Position numbers and translations under genes: made by a program
Shown: positions 1 to 11,061 of the stretch, piece after piece
Numbering within the stretch: position 1 is the first letter of the stretch
Layout: each line of letters starts with the position of its first letter
Assembly: GCA_038093975.1 (NCBI GenBank)
Contig: JBBPTG010000059.1
Location: 62,001 to 126,000, forward strand
DNA length: 64,000 nucleotides
Direction of reading: 5' to 3'
Source: Chalciporus piperatus
Taxonomy: Eukaryota; Basidiomycota; Agaricomycetes; Boletales; Boletaceae
The notes under the pieces: model-generated
What the model saw: the letters and a program-made list of their open reading frames with translations, nothing else
Databases searched by the model: none
What the model was told of the DNA's origin: nothing

Positions 1-1
1 T

Positions 2-1880
2 CACACGTACCCAGACTTTCAACTCGCCTTTTGTCCGACTTACTTCCATCGGGAGATTCCTATTTGGAAGATCATCATCCAGCTTAATCTCATTGGGTAT
101 GCTCAGTGCCCAGTCACTTCGTTCCCTTCTCACTCTCCCCCAGCTCAGTCAAGCGGCTTCTGACCATCATCGACGACGAACTCGACCCCCAAGCGGCCAA
201 GTATGGTCCACGCCTCCTCTCCAAATCACCTTCAGATGGTCCTGCTACTCTCATGCTCACCCCTGGGGAAGACGCTCTCGACGCTAACAAAAAACCCGAG
301 ACATCACCGACACCTGCCTCACGCGCCACAACTCGGAGTTCATCTCGCTCTCGACATGAGGAGCAGACCTCTGATCCCCCCCTGACACAAGCTCACTCCT
401 CTCTCCGCCTGCGTCTCCTGCCCCTACTCAGCATAGAGACAAACCTCGCACGTCAACTCCTCCCTGAATTCGGCGGTGAATCGCCACCCATTTATGCATC
501 TACCGGTTGGGCAAAGTGGGCTTCCGGTGGCGGTGACGTAGCTGCCAGCGGTTTCATCCTCGGAAGCTCGGAAGTTTGTGTCCGCGCCGGAAGTGCTTGG
601 AAATCTGTTCTCGAACGTGTCACCGGTATGACGCGTTCCGCTTCAGGTCAAGCTCCAGATGCACCAGAGGACGCTTCTTATGTGGATGAATCCTTGGCAC
701 AGCCAATCGACTCGAGCGAAACTCACGGCCACTTAGCCAAGAAGGGAGTCCGCACCCTCCGTCCGCATCCATCAGATCCAACCCCTCTTCTTGAAGCCTT
801 GGCGCCTGATATCGACGCTCTCTGGACAGATCCCGCCATCCAGGCATTGCTGAAACGCAAGGGTGTGCGGATGGAGGACAGCGCTGGATTCTTCTTGAAC
901 GATGTTATGCGGATAGGAAAACCAGGCTGGCAACCAGGCATAGGTTTGTGTTTTGACCTCTGAGTATCCTTCCTCTAACGATTCCTACAGATGACATCGT
1001 TCGTGCAAGACTGCGAACATTTGGAGTAGAGGAACACAGATTTCTCGTGGATAATGGTCTGTGTCCCTGCTTTCGTTGTCATCCTCGGCTTACACTAGAT
1101 ATCAGATTCGGAATGGTTGATCTACGATGTTGGGGGCAGTCGTGGTTCCAGGCACAAATGGGTGCCTTACTTCGACGATGGTGCGTCTTCTGCCTCGATT
1201 TTGACAGGAAACTAATCTGGTCGCGCGTCTAGTCCAAGCCATTATATTCCTAGCGCCTCTCGTATTCAACCAGGTGCTCGATGAGGACAGGATGATCAAC
1301 CGCCTGGTATGACTTCGCGACCGGCTTCTCTTGTGTCGTGTCTGACGTCTTCTACAGGAAGACTCGATTTCTCTATGGAAACAAGTTTGCTCAAATCCTC
1401 TTCTCGCACGTGCCAATGTCATCCTCTTCCTGAATAAGATGGACATTCTGGAATCCACACTCAAGGCTGGGATCCAGGTTAAAACATACGTGCCCAGCTA
1501 TGGCTCGCAACCAAACGAGCTCCCAAACGTGGTCAAATGTACGTGCGATGATATTGTTTTGCTCTTTTGGGTCGCTGAGGGTAGCATATCACCATAGATT
1601 TCCGAGACAAGTTCCGGGCGTACCATGTACGTTGACTTCCATTTGACATGCACAGCATCGGAACATAGCTAATTGAACCTAATCAGAAACGACTTTCACC
1701 GAAGCAACGGACGTTCTTTTGTCACGAGACATCTGCTATCGTGCGTGGTCCTCTTCACCAGCCCCTACCGTGCTTCTTGCTGATGATTTTCTATAGGACA
1801 CGGAAGCCACTCAGGCTGTCCTGACAGGTGTCCGAGAAGGCATCCTGCGGAACCACCTCGAGAAGCTCAGCGTCATCTAA
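2..1880 (+). CDS. G-protein alpha-subunit-like GTPase, 5'-truncated by window edge
   Basis: The gene enters the window already open in frame 2 (first residues HTYPDFQLAF match the G-alpha helical domain) and stops at 1878-1880. Introns inferred from GT..AG and frame: 97-143, 944-990, 1056-1105, then about 1180-1231, 1308-1358 and further short ones near 1540-1790. The helical domain carries a long Ser/Arg/Pro-rich insertion. Switch I reads DDIVRARLRTFG, switch II DVGGSRGSRHKW, the guanine-specificity motif is NKMD and the last base-binding loop is ETSAIDT. Canonical G-alphas have DVGGQR; here the catalytic Gln is Ser, and the C-terminus (KLSVI) lacks the usual receptor-contact tail. This fits the expanded, divergent G-alpha-like families of Agaricomycetes rather than a core heterotrimeric subunit. 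The P-loop would lie upstream of the window. Family assignment is firm; signalling function is inferred and may be altered. Confidence 0.85.
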
Positions 1881-3399
1881 ATTATAGATTAAACTCAACT
1901 CCAGGTTTATTTATGCCGAGGTGGTGGCAGTCCATCTGCGCTCCTACTCGGCCCCGCCCACGCACGCAGGCTGTTCATATCCCTCATCCAGTCGCTCGTT
2001 TGCCTGCTCTCCCTTCGATCGTTCACACAATATCTTCTCCAGTGGGTCCTCGAGACACTAGTTCCGCACCGCAGCGTTGTGGATATGGGGACTTTTTTTT
2101 GGTTTATTTCTTGTCGGCAGGAGCGTAATTGTTCATCGACTTGGGTCTTTCATCTCCACCATTCATCTCTCATGCTCGGTTCATGCCCATCATCACGCTC
2201 ACACTCACGCTCATTTGCAACGTCCACTTCTCACCACATATGTACCCACTTGCTTCCATCCGCAGTATGTCATCGTCTCCATCTCCAAATTGGGCATCTC
2301 CCATTTGCAGTCTCGTTCACACCCGAACACGGCCAGGGCCGCCTGTTCTGCTCTTTGCGTTACCTATAGATGTCGTTCTCCTTCGTCGCTCCTTCTTCCT
2401 CACTCGTTCACTCGTTCACCGTTGTCTAACTGTCCAACTAGTGTAACTGCGATCGTGGTCATCGTTTGTGTTGATATCGGTACGTACGCGTAGTCTGTTG
2501 TTACAGTATATCTCGCTAGTAAGTACATCTATATCATTATTAGATTTTCTCTCTCGTCTTTCACCACCGAGCGCCAACGTATGGGCCCCAGTGTCCAGCA
2601 GGGCCAGCACTAGCGCTCATTGATATCGATCGATCGTTGCTCCGAGCCGGTAATCGGTAATGTTGGATTTCAAAGGATTTGTTCGGCCGATTCGCGGCCA
2701 CCTGAGTAAGACAAGCCCACGGTTGCTTGGCTTGGCTTGTCGAGACCCCCGCGGAGACTCGGAGTTATGATCATGACGTAGGATGGGACATGTCATCAAG
2801 AGGATGATTAGAGTGACTTGCTGACGTCATGGCCAATGCTTGGACTTGATTTGCTACACTGCCAAATCTTGTAAGGGTTCCACTGAGGCTTAGCGTGAAT
2901 TAGGTTCGCGAAGGGGCAAGGCAGGGTTCGGTAAGGAAATTCCGGCATATGTACTGCCATCCGTAACAAATAGATACAATTTGCCTCGGACCGCCGGTAG
3001 AGCTGTTGCTGGGTTCTGAGGTCGGACTGAGGTCAGGCTGAGCATGGCATTTGTATGGTAAATCTATCTATGTCAAGCACTAGTGCCAATACCTTGATGA
3101 CACATGCCAGCAATAAGCTCAAAATAATGTTATTATGATGTAGCTAAGTACACTCGGATCTGATATACCAATGAGAAACAGGAATTCGTCCGTGCTGTTA
3201 CGAACGCTCAGTTCCTTATCCTAGTCTTTCCTACACTTACTACGTTTCTCTTTCACTTTTGGACTTAGTCGCTTTCTCTCCCTTTTCTGTTATCTTATCT
3301 TATCAAGATCACATCACGTGACCTGCTGACATCAGCTAGGTCTAGCCTTTCGCTTACGTAACGTGGCTGTGCGTGGCTGTGCATCTTCCCCACTGTCCA

Positions 3400-3531
3400 T
3401 GACTCATACCGAGTCACCATGACTCAGACTCTTATTGACTCATTATGACTCACCGTGACTCATACTGACTCACGCTGACTCATCTCGCTTCCTAGTCATA
3501 TACGCTATTGGCTGTTACTCGCCATGACTCA
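3400..3531. promoter_or_regulatory. Array of eight TGACTCA (AP-1/Gcn4-type) sites
   Basis: TGACTCA begins at 3400, 3420, 3436, 3446, 3456, 3466, 3476 and 3525, with a GAGTCA variant at 3411. Five consecutive copies are spaced exactly 10 bp apart, about one helical turn. TGACTCA is the established binding site of fungal bZIP factors (Gcn4/CPC1, AP-1 type). The array lies about 90-220 bp upstream of a TATATAAA box at 3618-3625. It could instead be a simple tandem repeat with no regulatory role. Confidence 0.5.
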
Positions 3532-3545
3532 TATCTAGTCATACC

Positions 3546-3588
3546 TAGTTATATAGTTAAGGTTTACTAGTCATATAGTTAAGGTTTA
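3546..3588 (+). repeat. Tandem duplication of a ~22-bp unit
   Basis: Two adjacent near-identical copies of a unit containing ATATAGTTAAGGTTTA are visible between the TGACTCA array and the TATA box. Confidence 0.7.
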
Positions 3589-4598
3589 GCCACAACATGT
3601 ACAAACACTGTCAATAGTATATAAACCCGGGTCGACAAGCACTGGACTCCCCAGTCTTGTTCTCCTGGAGTTTCCTCTTCTTGAACTTCATGGGCCAAGC
3701 GCTCCTGCTTGCCTAGTCTGATCCTCAGCTCTAGTTACTGAGTTGATGTGGTTCCACTAGGGCATGTTGTCTGATGATAGCGCTAGCTCTTGATTGAGTT
3801 GAGTCGTTTCACGTGCCATGCTGTTCCGCTCACGGGCTCTCCTGCGGGCTCTCGCATTCACGTCGCGCCATGGGCCACGTACATCGTCGGACCAGGGTCG
3901 TTTTGCTGCGTGTTTGGGTCTGGGCTCATTTGTGGTGCCCATTGGCCTGTTTCAATGTATACAAGTTAGTAGAGCCTGAGGTGTGGGGTAGATTTGTTCA
4001 CCTACTAGCTTAGCACTATGTTGTGGCGAGAAAATGAGTGCAGCGAGAGACTCAAAGTTGATGTCGACGTTGAAGCTGAAGTTGAACTGTTGACAGCGCA
4101 CAAGTCACATGACACGCGCAACTCAAAAATTTCGACAAGTCCAAAATTCTTCAAATCATGATGAAACAAAGGCTACATTTTTTGGATTGCCTTCATCACT
4201 TTGCTCGAGAATTCCTCAATTGATACATGATAGTTATTATAATGTATCATCATTTGTATTACTTCGCATCTGACATCTGAAAGACAAAGGTCACCCATGT
4301 GTTTCTCCCAATGTTGGGCAAGCCTCGGCACTATGTCGTGCAAACATAGTTACCAAACCTTTGTACCACAGTGCTCTGTGGTTTGTTGGTGGCTTTGGTA
4401 ACCTCAGGTGAACCTCAGGCGGATAACAGATACTGTACGTACACATGTTGACGATCGACAGCCGTTCACACAAATGTGCCCCCTGTGCTCTGTAGGGACT
4501 TGTTTGGCACTGTGTGGGGGAACTCTCAGGAAATTTCGGCATATACCCGGTGAATGCCTTGAACATTTGGGCGTGTAGTTTGACGTTCTTGTCACTGC

Positions 4599-4647
4599 GA
4601 AGCGGATGTGACGACGAAGCGAAGGACTCGTGTATCAATCGTACATA
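4599..4647 (+). pseudogene. 3'-end remnant of the F-box/LRR gene (module A)
   Basis: This short stretch matches the last codons of the F-box genes of modules B (33820-33869) and C (44043-44090): the shared core AAGGACTCGTGTATC is present, but extra bases after it destroy the CIIV stop found in the others. The sequence after it (GAGGGCC..GATCACTTTTTCG) also matches the 3' flanks of B and C. It lies convergently to the WD40 pseudogene at 4916-6771, as in the other two modules. The rest of the F-box gene is absent, so only a few dozen bases of coding sequence survive. Confidence 0.75.
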
Positions 4648-4915
4648 TGAGGGCCGGACGTGTTGGGTTTGATCACTTTTTCGTCCGAGGGATTTGCTCG
4701 TTCGGTTTTTCGATGCCTACAGGTACATCTGATTTACATGACACTGTATAGTAATCGATACCGCTGAACGAACGAGTAATCGACAAAACGTGGAAATTTG
4801 ATTGAAGCGCTTTCGGCAAACGGTAACTCTTGTGACGAAGGTGCGTTGGTTGAGATGTCCGTATCGATCACTGCGAAGGCAGGTATTAACACAAACCGAA
4901 TGCAAAACCATCCGT

Positions 4916-6771
4916 TCATGATACAACGGCAGAAAGTTCCAGAATATCTTGCGTGGCTGATCGCGTGGACGCGGGTACAGCGACGGCAGCATTGTTGGAG
5001 TCAGATGGATGAGTACGAGCAGGCCGCGAACTTGAAGACTGCTCGACGGGAGCAGTGTCTCGTCGTGCACCAGTTGCAGTCGTTCTGGGTCGTCGACGAG
5101 GCAACAGCCCACAGCATCCCACTTGGCCAACCTCATGCTCTACGTCCGCTGCGGGTGTATCCGTCGAATCCTCGGAACCGGAGGAGGATTCGGCGACGCT
5201 TGTCAAGACTTCAGGGGAACTTGGCGTCATTTGAGCAGGTGAGCTTGGGCTGTTGGTAGTATCGACTGTTTCCCTCGAGGCGATGTATGTTCGCTAATCG
5301 ATGAACGTTTTGAGTGTTCGTGATCGTAGTAGTACATAAACGACTGGCTTACTGGCGGGGCATATCCTGGATATATTGGGTGCACGCGATAGAATACGAC
5401 CCGGGATATTCGCTTCCACCACCGCCAAGAGGAGACTGAACTCTGCACGCGGGGAGGGTCATGGGGTAGGTTTGCTCCTGAACGCTCTTGAAGGGGGAGG
5501 GGACGACGTGGTGCCGAAATCTAACGATCGTCAACGATCAGTTAAACTATCGAACAAGATAGGTGTACAGTATCCAAACTCACATCCAGGAAATCAAGGT
5601 CAGGGGTATTTGACGGACCATCGGATGAGACCACTGCCGACATCTGTATGTGCAATACGTCAAAAATGGTAGGAACAGCGAGCCAGAGAACGCACATCCA
5701 AGAGGGGATTAGGGGTCTATAGTGCTCTGGTGAGTTTATGAAACTAAACACCAAGGGACAATCACAGTACCTTTCCATCGCCATCATCCCACCAGGGGAC
5801 ACGCCAGATCAACAGCGGATTACGCCAGAAACCAAATGCGAGATATTCTCCAGAGGGCGAGAACCTGACCACTGCCCCATTGACATCCAGAGGCCAATCG
5901 TGCCGCAATGGTTCCCCAACAGGGTTGCCCGATTCCACATCCCAACAACGAGCAGTTCCATCACCCCCCGCGCTAGCAAGCCTCTTGCCATTAGGTGAGA
6001 AAGATAGGGCTCTTATGCCATCATCATGCGGTATCCATGGCGTGCCAACGCTCTCGACAGTGTGAGCGTCGAAACAATGAATTTCACCATCCTCACGGCC
6101 ACAAAATAGCCGAGCGCCATCGGGTGACCAGACAATGGCCCAAATCATTTCCCTCTGGGCCGATTGCCAGTCGCTGAATGGACCAAAAATGCGCTCACTA
6201 CTGGCACTTTCCACATCGAAAACGACAAGTGGTCCTCCGAAGAAGGCTACTGCGAATCTCATCGAGAGAAGCTACCTGCCGTGGTGTACACTCCCTCGGG
6301 CCCGGCGCCAACCCGGATGTGACTCCTGACTCGCATGGTCTCTACCATGTCCCAGAAGACAATCCATCCCGAGTGACAACTTGCCAGGAGCTGTTCGTTT
6401 TTGGACAGGAAAATGCGGTCGGCGGGGCCGTGAATATGCTCGTTTAACCACGGTCCGTCTACAGGTTCTTGAGTATCTGCATTCCATACCTTTAGATGTT
6501 GCAGGTAGGGGCAGCACGATACGATCCGCCCATCTTGTATGGTCACGATGTCCTCGATGTGACTCTTGTGGTCCATGGAAGAACCCACTTGCATGCCGGT
6601 CGTCAAATCCCATATTCGCGCGATGGTGTCGTCCGAGCCAGTGACGATTCGTTCACCAGGAAGCCATGCCACACAGTCTGGCCATGCTTCCGGTTCGACA
6701 CGGTGTTCTATGGTGAACGTTGGTTCGGTGATGTCCCTTGCTGATTGTTCCTGCGAGGCCGCCATATTCAT
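4916..6771 (-). pseudogene. WD40-repeat protein pseudogene (module A)
   Basis: The first exon starts at 6771 (MNMAASQEQS) and follows modules B and C closely: beta-propeller repeats with GERIVTGSDDTIARIWDL, WNADTQEPVDGPWLNEHIHG and WIVFWDMVETM. At about 6260 a 7-bp deletion relative to module C (in the stretch encoding FSPDGM) shifts the frame and gives a stop (GSFSR). The other half continues in the second frame from 6262 to 5762 (VAFFGGPLVVFDVESAS, AIVWSPDGARLFCG). The small 3' exons shared with B and C can still be traced to 4916, including the CCGLLPRRRPRTT tail. It is a recent pseudogene unless the assembly has an error here. Confidence 0.8.
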
Positions 6772-7635
6772 GTGCCTATATATACAAAGGTTGAATGAGT
6801 CGGAGCAAAAGATACGAACGACACTGACGAAAACCTTGAAGAGGAACGAGCGAGCAGCAGTCTGCGTTGTCGTTCCTTGTGGATGGCGGTCCCCCTTGCT
6901 TTGTGGACGTCAGTGGGTCCACTCACAGTGTAAAACACTGCCAAATACATCGGGTCTTAACGCTTGCTTTTCTTGACCTCTTGAGCGGTCGCGGTAGAAC
7001 TTGCGAGTCGCATTGGTCGGCCACTTGAGGTGGTAAGTGTTTGAGCCAAACGATTTGTTACACTTGCCACACTGTGACACATGTACAGCGCGGCCTGAGG
7101 TCCCCGAGATGTCGCGCTCAGAATTCGAAGGAAACCTGCCCCGACCGTAAACTCTTCCCCTTGGGAGGTTGTGCCCCTCTATTCACAGCCTTCCATACAA
7201 ATTTCTATCACGTACTATGAGACAATACTGTCCCCTTGAGTTGGGGAGAGAAGACGAGGAGCTCGACAAACCTCCAACCAGGGCGGTCAACGAGACAAGT
7301 ATCTTACAACGTTCGTCCATCTCTCTCATGCCGAGCTGCCATTTCCGATGATTGTGGCAGCCACTGGTGCGAGGTCGCCACTCTACCCCTTCGGGGCCCT
7401 TCCCTTTGGACAACGATCATTGCTTCTCCCAACGAGTCTCTATTCGAACATTTTCAAACTCTGCTGGCACGGAGCCGAGATCTCCCTCTAGATATCCGAG
7501 TTGATGACGGGCGTGCCAATGAACCTTCTGCAGGCCGATCTCAAATCCATGTATGCACTTCTCACTCCACATATCCATCGCTGGTGATCCATCGAAGTAG
7601 ATGTTCCGGGACGTGGTGATCTGCAGCATACATCC
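6772..7635. other. Upstream flank of module A and unassigned sequence
   Basis: Up to about 6955 the sequence matches the upstream flanks of the WD40 genes in modules B and C (ending near CCAAATACAT). From 6960 to 7635 no gene is recognised. Minus-strand open frames at 7183-7413 and 7417-7629 lie just behind the GNAT gene. They look somewhat coding-like but match no family I know. Confidence 0.5.
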
Positions 7636-8314
7636 CTAGGCCTCAGTGATCGTCGTCTGCATCCTCGCCCTCTCCGACGCAGCCCACTCGTCATCCAAGA
7701 TACCCATGTAGAGCATATCCTCCCAATGCCCTTCTACCCAATTGCACCGTCTCTTCCGTCCCTCTTCTTTGAACCCCCTGACAATGTTCACCCCGCAGTA
7801 ACGTCAGACTCGTTAGCGAACCCGCATTCAAGACTCACAGTTTCCGATACAACTTGATCGCAACCTCGTTTCCCTCATAGACAACGAGCGAGATCCTCTG
7901 AACCCCCAACGCCGAAAACGCATGTCCGATCGCAAACCTCGACGCTTCCCCACCAAAACCCATCCCCCAAAACCGTCTCACGAGCGCCAAGGCGAAAAAC
8001 CCATCCCTATTCTTGGGTTCATGTACCGAAACACAACAAAACCCTACAAACGTCCCCGGCGAATAGATCGGCGTAAAAGTCATCCCATTCTTGACGATCG
8101 TCTTGCCCGACATCTCAGAGCGCAAGGTGATGGTGAACCAGAGGGTAGATTTCTCAGCCCAGGATTTGAGATGGGATTTGTAGGATGGCGGATGGGGAAC
8201 ATTGGGTTTGTCGGTAATGAATCGTTGAATAGCGGCGTCGTTTTGAAGAGCGAGGAGGTGGTTTGCGTCGTCGTCTTCGAACGCGCGGAGAGTGAGGCGT
8301 TCGGTTGTGAACAT
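7636..8314 (-). CDS. GNAT-family N-acetyltransferase (RimJ/RimL type)
   Basis: Two exons: 7839-8314 and 7636-7777, with one 61-bp intron (7778-7838) that keeps frame, giving about 205 aa. The N-terminus MFTTERLTLRAFEDDDA is typical of the RimJ/RimL subgroup of GCN5-related acetyltransferases. A GFFALALVRRFWGMGFGGEA segment in the middle corresponds to the acetyl-CoA pyrophosphate-binding loop. VYEGNEVAIKLYRKLGFKEEG is the classic C-terminal beta-bulge/helix motif (N..A..LYRK.GF). It would transfer acetyl from acetyl-CoA to an amine; the substrate cannot be predicted. No signal peptide or membrane segment is seen. Confidence 0.88.
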
Positions 8315-9993
8315 CCTGTGTATCCAAAGATACGAGGATCAGATATGGTGCTGAATGGATGATGAGGTGGATGATGGACGGAGAGGGTTTAGGGTGATCA
8401 CAGGGTTCTCGGCATTTATAGCAGGTCATCATGCATGGGAACGATACAGGAAATGACGGTACCGCAATTGGGAGGAACGATAACGATGGTCAATCTGCTT
8501 CACAAAATCGACCAGTCGCACAAGGGCTGGGCAAGAAATTGATTGTTGGGACAAAGACGCGCTCCGAGAGTCCGAGAGTCCTTGTGAAATGCATTGTACC
8601 TCGCACGTATCGAGCTTCAACGTTGACTGCCTGAGCTTCAACGTTGCCAACAACCGGCGAAACCTGAGTCTCGGATGGCTGGTTGATTCAGGCCGAAAGT
8701 AACCCTCGAAAACGCAGTCACGCTCAAGTACAATCAAGTACGACCAAGACTGCGATGTTCGCGTCTCCTCGAATTTCAGTCCTGTACCGCATTTAGAAAC
8801 GGACCCCTGCTTTTCCCGTGTTTGTACGCCCGAGAGCTCTGGGTCGGTTCGTAGATCATCGATCATCTTTGCCGTTTGCTTGCGGTGTTGAGTACTACGT
8901 ATCATAGTAATCGATGATACTGTTTCATGTGCTTGGAACGTCACGCTAATGCCAACGATGCGAATTTGAGGGAATCGGAAATCATATGGGTCGGAAAGCC
9001 TCATGCGTAGACTGGGAGGGGGATGAAGAAGGAAATGTGGTCTGCGACGACAGCAGGAGGCCGTAGAAACAGCAAGCACTCTATAGGTATCCCGGAATGC
9101 AGGGATAGTTTGCCCATGCACGAAGTTGGGAAGCACGTTTACGGTCGCGGGTTTGGAAGTGGAAGCGAGGTCGCAGGGAAAACTCTAGAGCTGCGTCAGA
9201 TCCGACCATGTCCGTTTCTGCGGGGCTATTCTTTGAAGGATGACTTTGAATGAGATCATTCTTGGGGAGTTCATTCAAGTTTTCTACCAACCATCAGTTG
9301 TCAGATAAGGCAGTCTCACGCTACGGGCGATGACGTACCAGCCCACTACAGGTGAATTGGAAATGCAGAGGTTGCTGTACTTACCATCTACTGCACTTGC
9401 AGTCATTGGACACCACTTCAAGTCAATCAAACAATCCCATATCTCAATCGTAATTCGCAACGAGTTGCGCATAGCGAGCGAGTACCTAGTGAGTGCACGA
9501 TTTCGCCTTGTTTGATCACTGGCAGATACGCACCGGCCCACAATGATGATGTCGGCGTTCTCCCCGACGAGGAAAACCAACGACGACATACCCCAGTGAC
9601 ACAGCCGGGGATGCACAGCAAGCGGTATATTTTGGTCACCGGTGCCGTGCCGGCCCTCGACACAGTCATCCAGCTCAAGTTGAATCCAGTTACGGAGGTC
9701 AGAATGCTAGCCAGGTACGGTTTAACCAGTTCACAAAGTCAGAGGCGTTCGACCTTTCTTTGCACTTGCCCACTGTCTCTCAACACCGTTACTCTACTTG
9801 TCGCCCGGAGGGAGTCAATGCATATCTCACTGGCATGATCTTGGACGGTTGCTCCTGCGCATTTCCCAAGGTTCATACAGGACAATAAGTTGCTTATTAC
9901 CGAACACACATTTCACGACAAGCATACACTACACTCGCTCGCAGTTACAACAAACACTAATATTACACGATGATCACGCCCGCCATCATCACC
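8315..9993. other. 1.7-kb stretch without a recognised gene
   Basis: A minus-strand open frame at 8429-9136 (235 codons) has no recognisable domain and a biased Arg/Ser composition. Minus-strand frames at 9284-9678 contain a hydrophobic run (SSLVFLVGENADIIIVG) and GT..AG signals. They could be exons of an unknown or decayed protein, but I cannot assign them. Confidence 0.4.
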
Positions 9994-10660
9994 TCACTGA
10001 GCCTTCTGGAGCTTCCAAAGCTGGTTCTCTCCCTCCCAACGACCATAAAGCTTGATCTCCGTACCCTCCTGCGAACTTCCATAGTTGGTCAAGTCAACAC
10101 AGAATGACGTACCCGGCGCCAAGAGCCTAGTACAAGCGCAAGTCGTCGAATCAGCCCCGACACGCCTCTTCAAAAAAAAAAAAAAAAAAAGGGTGAAGGA
10201 CCCACCGAACGACGCTGTCCCTCCCAGGTTCATCCTCGACGCGCCATGCGTAGGCTGAAGACTTGGCGACGACTTTTTGGCCCTCTCCTGGCGCGCCCTC
10301 TGGTGCGAGATATAGGTTAGGAGAGCCCACGGACTTAAGGTTGAATTCCCGGTCTCCTCCAGACGCTTGGAAGGTCCACTATCGATGTCAAAGACAGCAT
10401 CAGCATCAGAATCAGCGTCGACGACGTTCAATCATAGGACGATCGCGAATGGCAGGAGCGAACACCTACCTGCTGGTTAGGCCCCTTGTTGAGGTTAAAG
10501 CCAGTGACTATACCCGACAGGTTGAGTATGACTGAAGCGCTGGGCAAGATGAGGAGATCAGAAACATACCGGTGTAGTTGTCCCCTCCCGAAAGATCTAG
10601 GGCCGTACCGCCCTTGACGTTGGTGAGATAGTAGTTGCCTCCCGATTGGATGCACGACAT
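9994..10660 (-). CDS. Ricin B-type (beta-trefoil) lectin, Rhizoctonia-agglutinin-like
   Basis: Four exons (10570-10660, 10470-10507, 10206-10378, 9994-10165) join in frame to about 157 aa. The start MSCIQSGGNYYLTNVKGG and ALDLSGGDN match the first beta-trefoil repeat of small fungal ricin-B lectins. Later repeats are marked by NKGPNQQW, NLYLAPEGAPGEGQ and GEGNQLW-like ENQLWKLQ (QxW motifs). Such proteins bind galactose or GalNAc glycans and commonly act in storage or defence against nematodes and insects; no enzymatic toxin domain is present. There is no signal peptide, so it is probably cytosolic. The third intron (10166-10205) is only 40 bp and its polypyrimidine tract is a run of 19 T on the coding strand (A run at 10172-10190). 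Confidence 0.85.
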
Positions 10661-11061
10661 TGTCGATTGTAGGATAAATGCAAGTTACGGAGTGATGGAG
10701 TGGTCAAAGTTGATAGCTGGTGGAAGAAACTAGAGAGGGGCACAGAAATCCGTCTTTTATACCATCGCTGTGCGTAGGTTCGTAATTGAATACGCAAATG
10801 GTGACGTCTGTTCCCCCTATCAGCTGGTTTAGGTTACTAAAACAGGGGTTCGCATCGCATAGCTGCTCCACAACCCTTCAGCCAGAAGACGTAGGCCTGC
10901 GCCCTCGTGAAACGTCAAATAAACTCAGGAGAAGTAGGGACTTTACCCGAATGAGACCATTCATCCACCTCTCCATCTCCGTAAAGGCAGCTCGGCGTAG
11001 CATAATGCCATCGATCAGTCTGGTGACCCTCATCGATATCGGAGAATGGAACTGCCACACA

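Larger units (their letters stand above)
1881..4598. other. 2.7-kb non-coding stretch with regulatory-looking array
   Basis: No convincing gene is seen. Open frames at 1913-2610 are low-complexity (His/Ser-rich) and have no exon-like structure. The part from 3196 to about 3950 resembles a solo LTR or promoter: it begins TGTTACG, has a TGACTCA array, a TATATAAA box at 3618-3625 and a T/C-rich leader. No matching terminal sequence or target duplication could be identified, so the LTR idea is weak. Confidence 0.5.

Noticed and set aside
2959..3203. CGTAACA at about 2960 and TGTTACG at about 3196 as termini of an element
   Set aside because: Only seven bases match, with no target duplication and no internal structure; probably chance.
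8429..9136. 235-codon minus-strand open frame
   Set aside because: No domain, skewed composition and no exon structure; not supported as a gene.
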